64,000 nt of DNA from 2-12-FULL-60-25 sp003576745 (GCA_030272835.1 SZOQ01000006.1:1-64000); one strand, 5' to 3'. Counted from the first letter of the stretch, positions 26,241-34,047 are shown. Notes: a model not told the origin generated them from the sequence alone. Made by a program: numbers and translations.

Positions 26241-26909
26241 TTATGGGCTGGGATTCGGCATGGTCTGGCTGTCTTCAGGTGCGTCCCCGGCGCCGAATTG
26301 CGCCGATGACTCATCATATGCCTGAAGCAAATCGGCATCCGTATAATTGGAGAGTTCCGCATCGCTCACCCCGCTCTGCCGGAGAAATTCTCGAATAGCG
26401 GCCGGGTCGCGTTCCGGCATGAGCGGACTCACGCCGGGAACAAGGCCCTGCGTTTGGGCGGATGGAGGGACAATGCCCGGACCGGTGCCCGTGGCCACCT
26501 CGGTTCCCGCAATCGCGGCGGCGCACGTTTCTCCCTTGGGGCAATTCGGATCCGTACCTTTGGCGATTTCGATATTGTCCGGTTCGCCGTCCGAGTCGGA
26601 ATCGCGGAGATACGGCGACGTCCGGTATATCTTCAGCTCATCGTAATCCGAAATGCCGTCCCCGTCCGTATCCTTTTTCTTTTCTTCCTCCATGAGCTCC
26701 TCCTGGCTCGGACCGAAAAGTTTTTTGAGCTCAACGAGACGCTGTACCGGCGTGGTAAACGGGGTAATAAGCGCCCGCCTTACCTGAATAAAGGCGAAGA
26801 GCAAAGAGATAACCCCTAAAACGCCCAATACCCCCACCGACAATTTTTGTTCTCGAGTGAGGGCTTTCCAACGAATGACGACCCCGTCACGGTTACGCGA
26901 ACTCCCCAT
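26241..26909 (-). CDS. Membrane-anchored thrombospondin type-3-repeat protein
   Basis: A 222-residue protein with a basic N-terminus, one TM segment (residues about 24-42, SVGVLGVLGVISLLFAFIQV) and a charged linker. Two calcium-binding TSP3-like repeats follow (DTDGDGISDYDELKIYRTSP at 80-99; DSDSDGEPDNIEIAKGTDP after it), then a Pro/Gly-rich tail with a short helical end (EFLRQSGVSDAEL). The Asp spacing D-x-D-x-D-G matches calcium loops. The ATG at 26909 is preferred over the long upstream extension because it starts MGSSRNRD just below a good promoter. It is co-transcribed with the giant protein and may anchor or template it. Confidence 0.82.
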   Translation of the reverse strand: MGSSRNRDGVVIRWKALTREQKLSVGVLGVLGVISLLFAFIQVRRALITPFTTPVQRLVELKKLFGPSQEELMEEEKKKDTDGDGISDYDELKIYRTSPYLRDSDSDGEPDNIEIAKGTDPNCPKGETCAAAIAGTEVATGTGPGIVPPSAQTQGLVPGVSPLMPERDPAAIREFLRQSGVSDAELSNYTDADLLQAYDESSAQFGAGDAPEDSQTMPNPSP

Positions 26910-26924
26910 AGTTGGGAGGTGTCT

Positions 26925-26933
26925 AGTATACCA
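26925..26933 (-). promoter_or_regulatory. Extended -10 promoter of the giant-protein operon
   Basis: Minus-strand TGGTATACT (TGnTATACT), 15 nt before the ATG at 26909; leader about 8 nt. The upstream 26934-26990 is G-rich repeat vocabulary (gggagggagggaagtaggg). Confidence 0.6.
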
Positions 26934-26989
26934 TGTATGGGGTGGTAGGGTGGCAGGGAGGGAGGGAAGTAGGGATAGGGAAATAAATG

Positions 26990-27365
26990 TCAATGGAGAG
27001 CAAAGTCGGAAATGACGAAAGAGAGATATATTCGATACAGGGTCAGCAGACAATTCACGTGCATCAGTAACGGTTTGAGTGCAGAAAATTCAGATGCGGG
27101 AAGAAGCTGCAGCCGTTCAGCGAAAAGCAGCTGCGTTCCCAGCTCTAAAACGGACACTCTTGCAATATCCACGAACCTTCGGCGTTCCCGCGGATTGCGG
27201 CGATACCCCTATGAGATGTTCGACAGTATCGAAAGCGCAAAACACCGCATCTGATCCGCGAGAGCCCGGTGTCCGCATGTTGCGGATCCGCATGGTATGT
27301 CTATACGAAGCTTCAGAAAGCTCAAATGCTTTCTGCCAGACTTTGAGTGATCGAACATTGCTCAT
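26990..27365 (-). pseudogene. Broken four-helix-bundle (23S rRNA IVP-type) gene
   Basis: The N-terminus MSNVRSLKVWQKAFELSEAS is the start of the small four-helix-bundle family (about 115-120 aa). The family's middle and end appear in another frame of the same strand: ALADQMRCFALSILSNIS, a TAG stop at 27209-27211 where the family has AEGY, then GYRRNPRERRRFVDIARVS and LELGTQLLFAERLQLLP. The gene therefore has at least one frameshift (near 27270) and one nonsense codon. Members sit in 23S rRNA intervening sequences or stand alone; function is unclear. Confidence 0.8.
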
Positions 27366-27485
27366 CCTCCATTCAGTGAAACCTTCCCGTGTTTCTGTCA
27401 GCTCCGATACGGAACGCGATACCTCACGTCCCTCACCCTACGTCCCCTAACCCCCTACATCCTTACCGCCACGCCTCCCGAAACC

Positions 27486-27494
27486 TGCTATACT
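27486..27494 (+). promoter_or_regulatory. Extended -10 promoter of hsp20
   Basis: TGCTATACT with the -10 at 27489-27494, 8 nt before the ATG. The transcript is predicted to be leaderless. No CIRCE is nearby. Confidence 0.65.
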
Positions 27495-27502
27495 CTCTCC
27501 AT

Positions 27503-27880
27503 ATGTTTTCACGTTCGCATGACATGCCGGAATGGTCGACGCCTATCGACGAAGGCCAGCTTTCCGTGGACGTTTTTCGGGATAAGAACGATCTCGTCAT
27601 TCGTTCCACGGTTGCGGGCGCGAAACCGGATGACTTGGACATCGCTATCCACGGGGACTTGCTCACCATCCGCGGACGCCGCGAATCCGAGCACGACATT
27701 ACGGAAGATAACTGGTTCTATCGCGAATGCTATTGGGGAAATTTCAGCCGCTCCATTGTGCTCCCCTATGAAGTCACGGCGGACAAAGCGTCCGCAGCAT
27801 TAAAAAATGGCGTTTTGGAAATTCGCGTTCCTATTAGCCAGGCTGCGGAGAAAAGTATCCGCGTACGGGTGGAGGAATAG
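27503..27880 (+). CDS. Small heat-shock protein Hsp20/alpha-crystallin
   Basis: ATP-independent holdase that binds unfolding proteins. The 125-residue product is a compact alpha-crystallin domain: EGQLSVDVFRDKNDLVIRST, then DDLDIAIHGDLLTIRGRRE, the loop with ECYWGNFSRSIVLPYEV, ALKNGVLEIRVPIS (the family's A-x-x-x-n-G-v-L signature), and a short C-terminal extension IRVRVEE. ATG 27503 is selected because the promoter -10 ends 8 nt upstream; the longer ORF start at 27389 lies before that promoter. Confidence 0.92.
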   Translation: MFSRSHDMPEWSTPIDEGQLSVDVFRDKNDLVIRSTVAGAKPDDLDIAIHGDLLTIRGRRESEHDITEDNWFYRECYWGNFSRSIVLPYEVTADKASAALKNGVLEIRVPISQAAEKSIRVRVEE

Positions 27881-27884
27881 GGGG

Positions 27885-28082
27885 TAGGACGTGATTGCGT
27901 AGGGAGGAAGATACGTAGTTGCGTAGGGGGAGCATAATTCTCCCCGTAACCCTTTGCCCTTTGCCCGCGGACCGTGAGATCGTAAGACCGTAGGTTCGTA
28001 AGTCATGAGCCTTGGGCCATGCGCCCCGTAACCCGAACCCCTTAACCAATAACCCGTTCCCTTTGCCCTTTGCCCTGTTCCC
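27885..28082 (-). repeat. Dispersed intergenic repeat, copy R4 (inverted)
   Basis: Reverse-orientation copy between hsp20 and the 28.1-kb gene, with taggacgtgattgcg, cgtagttgcgtaggggg, ccctttgccctttgcccgcg and catgagccttgggccatgcg. Positions 27947-28036 align with the reverse complement of 1040-1129 with about 5 differences. It ends at the -35 of the next promoter. Confidence 0.8.
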
Positions 28083-28111
28083 TTGAAAACATCCGCACAT
28101 TCGGATATGGT
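28083..28111 (+). promoter_or_regulatory. Promoter of the 28.1-kb gene and vanW-like gene
   Basis: TTGAAA (28083-28088), 17-nt spacer, TATGGT (28106-28111). The ATG at 28121 lies 9 nt downstream, so the mRNA is nearly leaderless. Confidence 0.65.
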
Positions 28112-28120
28112 CGCCCTCAT

Positions 28121-28348
28121 ATGAAAACCCCGCTGAAAGCCGTGGTGACCGCCGCACAGAACGGCATTATTCAGATGAAGCTGGAAGACGGACAAACAGT
28201 GCGCATCCCGGAAACCGCATGCGAAGGAACGGCAACGGAAGGATTGGAGTTGCGGCTCATGGTGGTGGCTCCGGGCAGCGAAGACGCCGGGCGGCAGGCT
28301 ATTGCGAAATCCGTGCTGAATGAATTGCTCCGAACCAACCCCTCATAA
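28121..28348 (+). CDS. 75-residue hypothetical protein
   Basis: A short soluble protein beginning MKTPLKAVVTAAQNGIIQMK, a likely small beta-barrel half (VVTAAQNGIIQMKLEDGQTVRIP is two strands and a turn), and ending in a helix (GRQAIAKSVLNELLRTNPS). I do not recognise it. ATG 28121 is chosen because it sits 9 nt after the -10. The VanW gene starts 5 nt downstream, so the two form an operon and may share a cell-envelope role. Confidence 0.65.
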   Translation: MKTPLKAVVTAAQNGIIQMKLEDGQTVRIPETACEGTATEGLELRLMVVAPGSEDAGRQAIAKSVLNELLRTNPS

Positions 28349-28353
28349 TATCC

Positions 28354-30315
28354 ATGGCGAACAAGGACTCGCGCGAACAAAAACGCGACGCAACCGAATC
28401 TGCGCGGAATACCGCGCTTATCAAAACGGCGCTTACCTGGACGCTCACGGCAAGCGCGGTATGTTTGGTCATCGGCGGACTGGCGGCATTCGCCGTTTTC
28501 GGGTATGCGCGCCTGTATGAAAACAGGATTTTCCCGGGCGTCCGCATTTTGAACGTCCGGCTTGACGGACTCACCGCGGAAGAGGCGCGCACGGCCGTCC
28601 ATACGGCCATCGATCAGGCGCTCAAAGACGGCCTTCGATTCACGTTCGAGGGCAGAGAAATAACGCTGGACGCGTCCACCGTTCCGACCACCGACATGGA
28701 CGCTTCACGCGACCTTATCCGGTATGACATTTCCGAGGCGATTCTCGCCGCGGCAGGATACGGCAGAAGCACTTCCCTGCTCCGGGACACCATTGCCCGT
28801 TGGCGGGCACGAATCAAACCCGTGCATCTTGATGTAGGCATCTTCCTCGATGAAAACGGCATTGCTGATGCCCTCCAGTCGGCCGTTGCCCCCCAATTGA
28901 ATCCGGTAAAAAACGCCGACCTTTCCGTAACATGGAATGACGCAACGAAATCTGCGGAAATTGAGACGATCCCCTCCGCCGAGGGCCGCGAACTGCATAC
29001 GGATGCAGCGCTTCGCGAACTCCGGGAACAGGCCGGCAGCCTGAATTTCTTTCCGATTGCGCTCACGGATCGCCGCGCAGAACCGACCATACATACGGAA
29101 GACGTCCAAAGACTTGTCCCGGACGTTCGGACGGTATTGGATCATGCTCCATTCACGCTGACATTCGAGAACAAACGATTCGAGGTCGGGAAACAAACGC
29201 TTGCGTCATGGATCGGCGTGGTGTCCGGCGCAAACGGCATGAACGTAACGATCGATCCGGAAAAATTTGCCACAGGCGTTCGCGCGCTTGCAGACATCGA
29301 AACCACGGCCATGCCGGGCTCGCTCGTTCTTCAGGACGGAAAGGTGAAGAGCTTTCGGGCCGGAACCGAGGGTATTGCCATTTTAGACGGCGAAACCCTG
29401 GAAGGCATTCTGGAGCATTGGGACGCCTCATCCACATTCCCCATCATCACCATCCGCCAGGAACCGGCGCTCGCCGGCGCAGACCCCGAACGTCTGGGCA
29501 TCAAAGAAATCGTGGGTATCGGGACATCGAATTTTTCCGGATCGCCCTCAAACCGGCGAAAAAACATCGCGCTCGGCGTCAACCGCGTAAACGGATCGCT
29601 CATCGGCCCGGGGGAGGAATTTTCCCTGCTCAAAACACTCGGAGGAACATTTACTGCGGCGCAGGGTTGGCTTCCCGAGCTGGTCATCAAAGGCAATGAA
29701 ACCAAGCCGGAATACGGCGGCGGCCTTTGCCAAATCGGCACCACCACGTTTCGCGCGGCGCTGAATGCAGGGATGAAAATCACCCAACGCCAGAACCATA
29801 GCTATCGCGTCCGGTATTATGAACCTGCCGGAACGGATGCAACGATATACGAAGGTGCGCCGGATTTTCGATTCGTGAACGACACAAAAAACTCCATCTA
29901 CATTCATGCCTACATATCCGGGGACGACGTCATATACGAATTTTGGGGAACGGATGATGGACGAAAGGTCACCGTCGGTCCCCCGCGCATTTTTAACATT
30001 ACGTCTCCCCCGCCGAAAAAGCTCGTTGAAACCACCGACCTTGCGCCGGGCAAAGTCGTGTGCACAGAATCCGCGCATGCCGGCGCCGATGCCGAACTTC
30101 CGTATCGCATCGAGTATGCCGACGGCCGTGTGCATGAGGAAGTCTTCCGATCGCATTACCGGCCATGGCAGGCCGTGTGCCTCGTGGGTGTCGAAAAACT
30201 CACGGAAGACGCGTCCGCAGGCGGAACAACCGGAGGAACTAGCGTCGTACCGGACGGAAACGCCGCTGAGGCGACGGGGGATACGAGCGGAGACCTTTCT
30301 GCCATCGTCCCCTAA
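28354..30315 (+). CDS. VanW family protein with peptidoglycan-binding-type repeats
   Basis: A 653-residue membrane-anchored extracytoplasmic protein. A charged N-terminus precedes one TM helix (about residues 28-52, TWTLTASAVCLVIGGLAAFA). Two PG_binding_4-like regions follow (about 55-200 and 215-330; NVRLDGLTAEEARTAV is typical). The VanW domain covers about 390-530 (FSGSPSNRRKNIALGVNRVN, GGLCQIGTTTFRAALNAGM, HSYRVRYYEPAGTDATIY). A low-complexity Gly/Thr/Ala tail ends the protein. VanW-domain proteins are widespread in Gram-positives and CPR; the biochemical role is unknown, and this is not evidence of vancomycin resistance. Confidence 0.9.
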   Translation: MANKDSREQKRDATESARNTALIKTALTWTLTASAVCLVIGGLAAFAVFGYARLYENRIFPGVRILNVRLDGLTAEEARTAVHTAIDQALKDGLRFTFEGREITLDASTVPTTDMDASRDLIRYDISEAILAAAGYGRSTSLLRDTIARWRARIKPVHLDVGIFLDENGIADALQSAVAPQLNPVKNADLSVTWNDATKSAEIETIPSAEGRELHTDAALRELREQAGSLNFFPIALTDRRAEPTIHTEDVQRLVPDVRTVLDHAPFTLTFENKRFEVGKQTLASWIGVVSGANGMNVTIDPEKFATGVRALADIETTAMPGSLVLQDGKVKSFRAGTEGIAILDGETLEGILEHWDASSTFPIITIRQEPALAGADPERLGIKEIVGIGTSNFSGSPSNRRKNIALGVNRVNGSLIGPGEEFSLLKTLGGTFTAAQGWLPELVIKGNETKPEYGGGLCQIGTTTFRAALNAGMKITQRQNHSYRVRYYEPAGTDATIYEGAPDFRFVNDTKNSIYIHAYISGDDVIYEFWGTDDGRKVTVGPPRIFNITSPPPKKLVETTDLAPGKVVCTESAHAGADAELPYRIEYADGRVHEEVFRSHYRPWQAVCLVGVEKLTEDASAGGTTGGTSVVPDGNAAEATGDTSGDLSAIVP

Positions 30316-30323
30316 CCGATACC

Positions 30324-30353
30324 AAAACCCTCCGCGAATCACGGAGGGTTTTC
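30324..30353. terminator. Terminator after the VanW gene
   Basis: AAAACCCTCCG / CGGAGGGTTTT, an 11-bp stem with a 7-nt loop and T-run. Confidence 0.9.
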
Positions 30354-30360
30354 AATTCCC

Positions 30361-30552
30361 CAAAAACAAAAAGCCTCGAGCAATCCGTTCCCAAGAAACC
30401 TCATGACAGGTTTGAGCGAGTCCGAAGACCTGCTTCACCCTGCGAAAAGGTTCCATGCTTGTCGTGGAAACGGATTGCTGGAAGCCTCTTGATCGAGTAC
30501 AACCAGCATGCAGTCTTCCTTTGGAAAGGAAACGAATCCTGTTCATTCCGGA
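30361..30552 (-). ncRNA. Candidate structured small RNA (about 190 nt)
   Basis: Driven by a near-perfect promoter (30559-30587) and ending in a T-run (GGCTTTTTGTTTTTG, minus strand) right after a long stem. AGCAATCCGTTTCC pairs with GGGAACGGATTGCT about 80 nt later. Inside are AGGUC-UUCG-GACU (a C(UUCG)G tetraloop), TGCTGG/CCAGCA and TTCCTT/AAGGAA hairpins. An upstream copy GATTCGTTTCC can pair with the same 3' strand, so two alternative folds exist. It does not fit tmRNA, SRP RNA or RNase P; a 6S-type RNA is possible but unproven. A 64-codon ORF from the ATG near 30549 is the alternative reading. Confidence 0.5.
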
Positions 30553-30558
30553 AGGCGA

Positions 30559-30587
30559 ATAGTAACGAAAACCGCCCATTCTGTCAA
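30559..30587 (-). promoter_or_regulatory. Promoter of the candidate small RNA
   Basis: Minus-strand TTGACA (30582-30587), 17 nt, TACTAT (30559-30564). Confidence 0.7.
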
Positions 30588-30646
30588 GAAGACCCTTCTG
30601 ACAACATTCCTCTTATTTTTCGCCTATTCTTGCCCTTTGTCAGTCT

Positions 30647-30669
30647 AAAAAACGGACCGGAAAGGCCGA
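30647..30669 (-). terminator. Terminator downstream of smc
   Basis: Minus-strand CGGCC..GG(T)CCG small stem followed by six T. It lies about 35 nt after a second promoter. Confidence 0.6.
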
Positions 30670-30686
30670 ATGAAGGATCTAAGGGG

Positions 30687-30715
30687 GTTATACCGCCCGA
30701 TATCCGCACTGTCAA
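30687..30715 (-). promoter_or_regulatory. Orphan strong promoter downstream of smc
   Basis: Minus-strand TTGACA (30710-30715), 17 nt, TATAAC (30687-30692), just after the smc stop. Its transcript would meet the terminator at 30647-30669 after only about 35-40 nt. Confidence 0.6.
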
Positions 30716-30723
30716 ACAAAGCG

Positions 30724-32931
30724 TCAAGACCCAAGTCCGTGCATCGCCTCTTCCAATTTAACGGACAAAACTTGTGAAGCGCCATCTTCTCCCAAGGTGA
30801 CGCCGTACAGGATATTCGCTTCATGCATGGTGGACCGGTTGTGGCTGATTACGATAAATTGGGTTTTATCGGCATGGCTGTGAAGGATATGCGCGAATTT
30901 CCGCGAATTCGCCTCATCCAATGCCGCGTCTACCTCGTCCAAAACAATAAACGGCGAAGGATTTGTCGCCATAATGGCGCTGATAAGTGCAATGGAGGTC
31001 AGCGCCCGCTCCCCGCCGGACAGAAGCGCAATGGATTTAAGCCTCTTTCCGGGAGGCGTCGCCTGTATGTCTATGCCTGCCGGCGGAGCATCTGGGTCTT
31101 GAGGCGTCAGATTCCCCTCCTCGTCTTCCTCGGGTTCCGGCGCCACCTGGAGCAGCCTTGCTTCGCCCCCGCCGAAAAGCATTGTAAATGCCTTCCCGAA
31201 TTCCCTGTTCAGAGAATGAAAGGCTGTATCGCTTTTTGTCCGAATCGTCTGGTCGAGTTCCTGAATAATGGCATCAAGGCCGGCAATCGCCTTCGTAAGG
31301 TCTTCCGTCTGGGTGCTCAAAAAATCAAAACGCTTTTTCGTTTCCGTATACTCCCGTTCCGTCTCCGGATCAATGGAGCCGATCCATTCAAGCTGACTCC
31401 GGATTTTTTGAAGTTTCGGCAAATATGTTTCCCAGCCCGGGGTCGCGCCTACCTCCTGCGCAAGAGCATTCAATTCGGATTCCATATCGGGCCGGTGAAC
31501 GCGCAGGTCCTGCAAAAACTGATCCCGCCGCGTTTCCCAACGGGCCAGTTCCACGGCGGCCTCATTCGCCGCATGCTCTGCTGTCCTGGCCTCTCCCTGC
31601 TTTTGGCTCAGCTTGCGCTGTGTTTCGAATACCAATGACCGCTTGCCTTCCTCGCCCGCATTCCACGCCTCCAGTTCCTTCTGCACATCAGACCCCTGCT
31701 TCGAAAGCGCGGACAAATTCTCCATAAGGAGGGTCAACTCTTTTTCCGCCACGCCGGAGGACGATTTCCCTGGCTCCGGCGCCGGCCGCTGAAGCTTTCC
31801 AAGAGTCTCGCGCTGCATCTGCGCGATAGTTTCGGCCAGACGCCGCGCGGCGGCGATATCCGGTTTGTCGGATGCGAGCACGCGTACCAGTTCGTCGAGC
31901 TGCGCTCCCAAACGTTCTGCCGCGGAAATAATTTTTGAAAGCGGCAGAGGTGACCAGGTCGTTTCTGCTCTCGCTTTTGCGATTTCAATGCTCGCCGTAA
32001 GTTTAGCCTGACGCGTGAGAAGCGCGGCGCGTTCTTCGGCAATGGTTTCCATTTTTTTTCGGAGCGCATCGAACTCCTTTGATCGCGGGGCCTCCTGTTC
32101 CATGCCGGCAAGCTCGCGCTCAAGGACGGCCGCTTCTTGTGTTCGTCGCGCCGCCTCCTGCCTGGACCGATCAAGCCGCGTCTGCGCCTCTGTCATGTGA
32201 CCGAAAATCTCATGCCATCCTCCGCCATACCATGACCGCTCCAAGACCGCCTTGTCCCGCTCCAGCTCATCCCGCTCCTTTAGGCGTTTCATATGCCGTT
32301 CAAGCGTGCTCAGCCTGGGCCCTATTTCGCGGAGCAAGGCCTCGGTCTGACGGAGATTATCCCTCGCGGCATCCAGCTTATTCACGGACTGATGCCGCTT
32401 GAGCTGAAGGGGCCGGAGGCCTGCGGCGTCGTCGAAGAATTCCTTGCGCTCGGAAGGGCTTGCCGACAGAACGGCATCCACCATGCCCTGTCCGATCACG
32501 CTGTAAGTACGCTGACCCACACCAGACTGGGCGAGCAAAAGCGCAACATCCGCAAGCTTGGCCTGGCGCCGGTTGATTTCATATTCAGACTTCCCGTCGC
32601 GGTACAGGCGCCGCGTAATGACGATTTCGGGAAGCTCCGCCCGCGCATCGGTATCGTTCTCAAGCGTCATGGTCACTTCCGCAAAGCCGGACCGGGATTT
32701 TTTCTGCGAACCGGAAAAAATAACGTCCTCGGATTTTTTTCCGCGGAGCAATTTCATGCTCTGCTCTCCCATTACCCACCGGATGGCGTCCGCAATATTC
32801 GATTTTCCCGACCCGTTCGGACCAACCACGGCGGTGAGGCCGCGGCGCGTAGCGCTCTCCGGAGAAAACTCAAGAACGGTTTTCGCCGCAAAGGTTTTAA
32901 AGCCCAAAAGCTCGAGGCGCCGGAGATACAT
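30724..32931 (-). CDS. smc: SMC-family chromosome segregation ATPase, unusually short
   Basis: ABC-type ATPase of chromosome organisation. Both head halves are complete: Walker A GPNGSGKS (37-44) with the SMC start LRRLELLGFKTFA, signature LLSGGERALTSIAL (about 632-646), and Walker B FIVLDEVDAALDEANS (about 657-672) with an H-loop VISHNRS. The protein has only 735 residues against roughly 1,150-1,200 for bacterial SMC. The coiled-coil arms are about 160-330 and 410-560. Where the hinge should be (about 340-410) there is only a short region ending in the linker RPAPEPGKSSSG, with no hinge-like fold or CxxC hook. The promoter is 10 nt upstream of the ATG. Confidence 0.88.
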   Translation of the reverse strand: MYLRRLELLGFKTFAAKTVLEFSPESATRRGLTAVVGPNGSGKSNIADAIRWVMGEQSMKLLRGKKSEDVIFSGSQKKSRSGFAEVTMTLENDTDARAELPEIVITRRLYRDGKSEYEINRRQAKLADVALLLAQSGVGQRTYSVIGQGMVDAVLSASPSERKEFFDDAAGLRPLQLKRHQSVNKLDAARDNLRQTEALLREIGPRLSTLERHMKRLKERDELERDKAVLERSWYGGGWHEIFGHMTEAQTRLDRSRQEAARRTQEAAVLERELAGMEQEAPRSKEFDALRKKMETIAEERAALLTRQAKLTASIEIAKARAETTWSPLPLSKIISAAERLGAQLDELVRVLASDKPDIAAARRLAETIAQMQRETLGKLQRPAPEPGKSSSGVAEKELTLLMENLSALSKQGSDVQKELEAWNAGEEGKRSLVFETQRKLSQKQGEARTAEHAANEAAVELARWETRRDQFLQDLRVHRPDMESELNALAQEVGATPGWETYLPKLQKIRSQLEWIGSIDPETEREYTETKKRFDFLSTQTEDLTKAIAGLDAIIQELDQTIRTKSDTAFHSLNREFGKAFTMLFGGGEARLLQVAPEPEEDEEGNLTPQDPDAPPAGIDIQATPPGKRLKSIALLSGGERALTSIALISAIMATNPSPFIVLDEVDAALDEANSRKFAHILHSHADKTQFIVISHNRSTMHEANILYGVTLGEDGASQVLSVKLEEAMHGLGS

Positions 32932-32941
32932 ACGGTGGCAA

Positions 32942-32970
32942 AGCGTACCCTGTCATGAGCTTTTTGTGTA
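32942..32970 (-). promoter_or_regulatory. Promoter of smc
   Basis: Minus-strand TACACA (32965-32970), 17 nt, TACGCT (32942-32947), 10 nt before the ATG. Confidence 0.5.
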
Positions 32971-32993
32971 GCCCGAAACCCGTGGACAGAGGC

Positions 32994-33022
32994 TTGACGG
33001 AAGCTGCATCATTCCGTACGCT
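32994..33022 (+). promoter_or_regulatory. Promoter of nrnA
   Basis: TTGACG (32994-32999), 17 nt, TACGCT (33017-33022), 12 nt before the ATG at 33035. It overlaps the divergent smc promoter region. Confidence 0.65.
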
Positions 33023-33034
33023 TTCTTGCTTGCT

Positions 33035-34015
33035 ATGCCGGACATCTCCCACAATCTCAAACGGATTCATGACATGCTCCGCCGCGCGGATCGCGTATTG
33101 ATTGTGTCTCACAAAAAACCGGACGGGGACACCATCGGGGCCAGCGCCGCGTTTTTAAACTGGTGTCTTCGCGAGCAAAAACAGACGACGATCTTTTGCC
33201 GTGATGCGCCGCCAAACGATTTCCGATACCTGGACGCCCTCCACGTGTATACGTCGGATCCCGCGGTCTTCGAGCAAGCATATGACGTGGTTATCGTATT
33301 CGATTCCGGCGATTTGGCATATTGCGGCATTGACCGCCTTATTCCGAAACTGCCGCCGGGATATGCGCTCGTCAATATCGACCATCATGCAACCAATACG
33401 CGCTTTGCGCATGTGAATATCGTGGATACGAATGCAAGCTCGACTGCGGAAATCGCATACCGTTTTTTTGCCGAAAACGGCATCCGTATCGATCATGCCA
33501 TTGCCACCTGCCTTCTCACCGGCATGTGCACGGACACGTCGAATTTTTCCAATGCGGCAACCAATCCGCGGGTGCTGGATGCCGCGAGCGATCTTCTTGC
33601 GCAAGGCGGACGTTTCTACGATATTCTGACGCACGTCTGGCAAAACCAGTCCACGGAAGCGTTGCGGCTCTGGGGACGCATGCTCTCCAGACTGCGCCAT
33701 CACCGTGACTATGACGTTGTATCCACGTATATTCTGGAATCCGATATTGCGAATACGGAATCGGACCTCGTATCAGGCATCGCGAACTTTTTGAATGCGA
33801 CCGTGCATGGGGCCGATACGATACTCATCCTCAAAGAAACCGGAGACGGGCAGGTAAAAGGATCTTTTCGCAGTCTGAAAAGGGATGTCACCAAGCTCGC
33901 GAGGCTTCTGGGCGGCGGAGGTCACACGCGGGCGGCGGGCTTTACCGTCACGGGACGCATTGTCGAAGACGGCAGCGGCATCCCTCGCATTGTTTCCGGA
34001 GAGCTTGCCTCCTAG
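33035..34015 (+). CDS. nrnA: DHH/DHHA1 phosphoesterase (NrnA-like oligoribonuclease/pAp phosphatase)
   Basis: Degrades nano-RNAs and/or 3'-phosphoadenosine 5'-phosphate using two Mn ions. The 326-residue protein has the metal motifs SHKKPDGDTIG (25-35), VFDSGD (88-93) and the name-giving DHH (116-118, NIDHHATN), then TGMCTDTSNF. The C-terminal DHHA1 domain ends GGGGHTRAAGF, the substrate-binding glycine motif. Start at ATG 33035 rather than the TTG at 33026. Its TAG stop lies inside the CIRCE operator of clpP. Confidence 0.88.
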   Translation: MPDISHNLKRIHDMLRRADRVLIVSHKKPDGDTIGASAAFLNWCLREQKQTTIFCRDAPPNDFRYLDALHVYTSDPAVFEQAYDVVIVFDSGDLAYCGIDRLIPKLPPGYALVNIDHHATNTRFAHVNIVDTNASSTAEIAYRFFAENGIRIDHAIATCLLTGMCTDTSNFSNAATNPRVLDAASDLLAQGGRFYDILTHVWQNQSTEALRLWGRMLSRLRHHRDYDVVSTYILESDIANTESDLVSGIANFLNATVHGADTILILKETGDGQVKGSFRSLKRDVTKLARLLGGGGHTRAAGFTVTGRIVEDGSGIPRIVSGELAS

Positions 34016-34038
34016 CACTCGACGTGATAGAGTGCTAA
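34012..34038 (+). promoter_or_regulatory. CIRCE operator upstream of clpP
   Basis: CTAGCACTC (34012-34020), 9-nt spacer, GAGTGCTAA (34030-34038): one mismatch to CIRCE. It starts on the nrnA stop codon and ends 9 nt before the clpP ATG. This implies HrcA control of ClpP here. Confidence 0.9.
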
Positions 34039-34047
34039 CCATTCTCT

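Noticed and set aside
28354..30315. Vancomycin-resistance locus from the VanW domain
   Set aside because: No vanA/H/X/Y/S/R genes are present; VanW-domain proteins are common housekeeping-type envelope proteins.
30361..30552. tmRNA, SRP RNA or RNase P RNA
   Set aside because: No alanyl acceptor end or tag frame, no GGUCAGG..AGCAGCC apical motif, and no RNase P core motifs such as GAGGAAAGUCC or ACAGAA.
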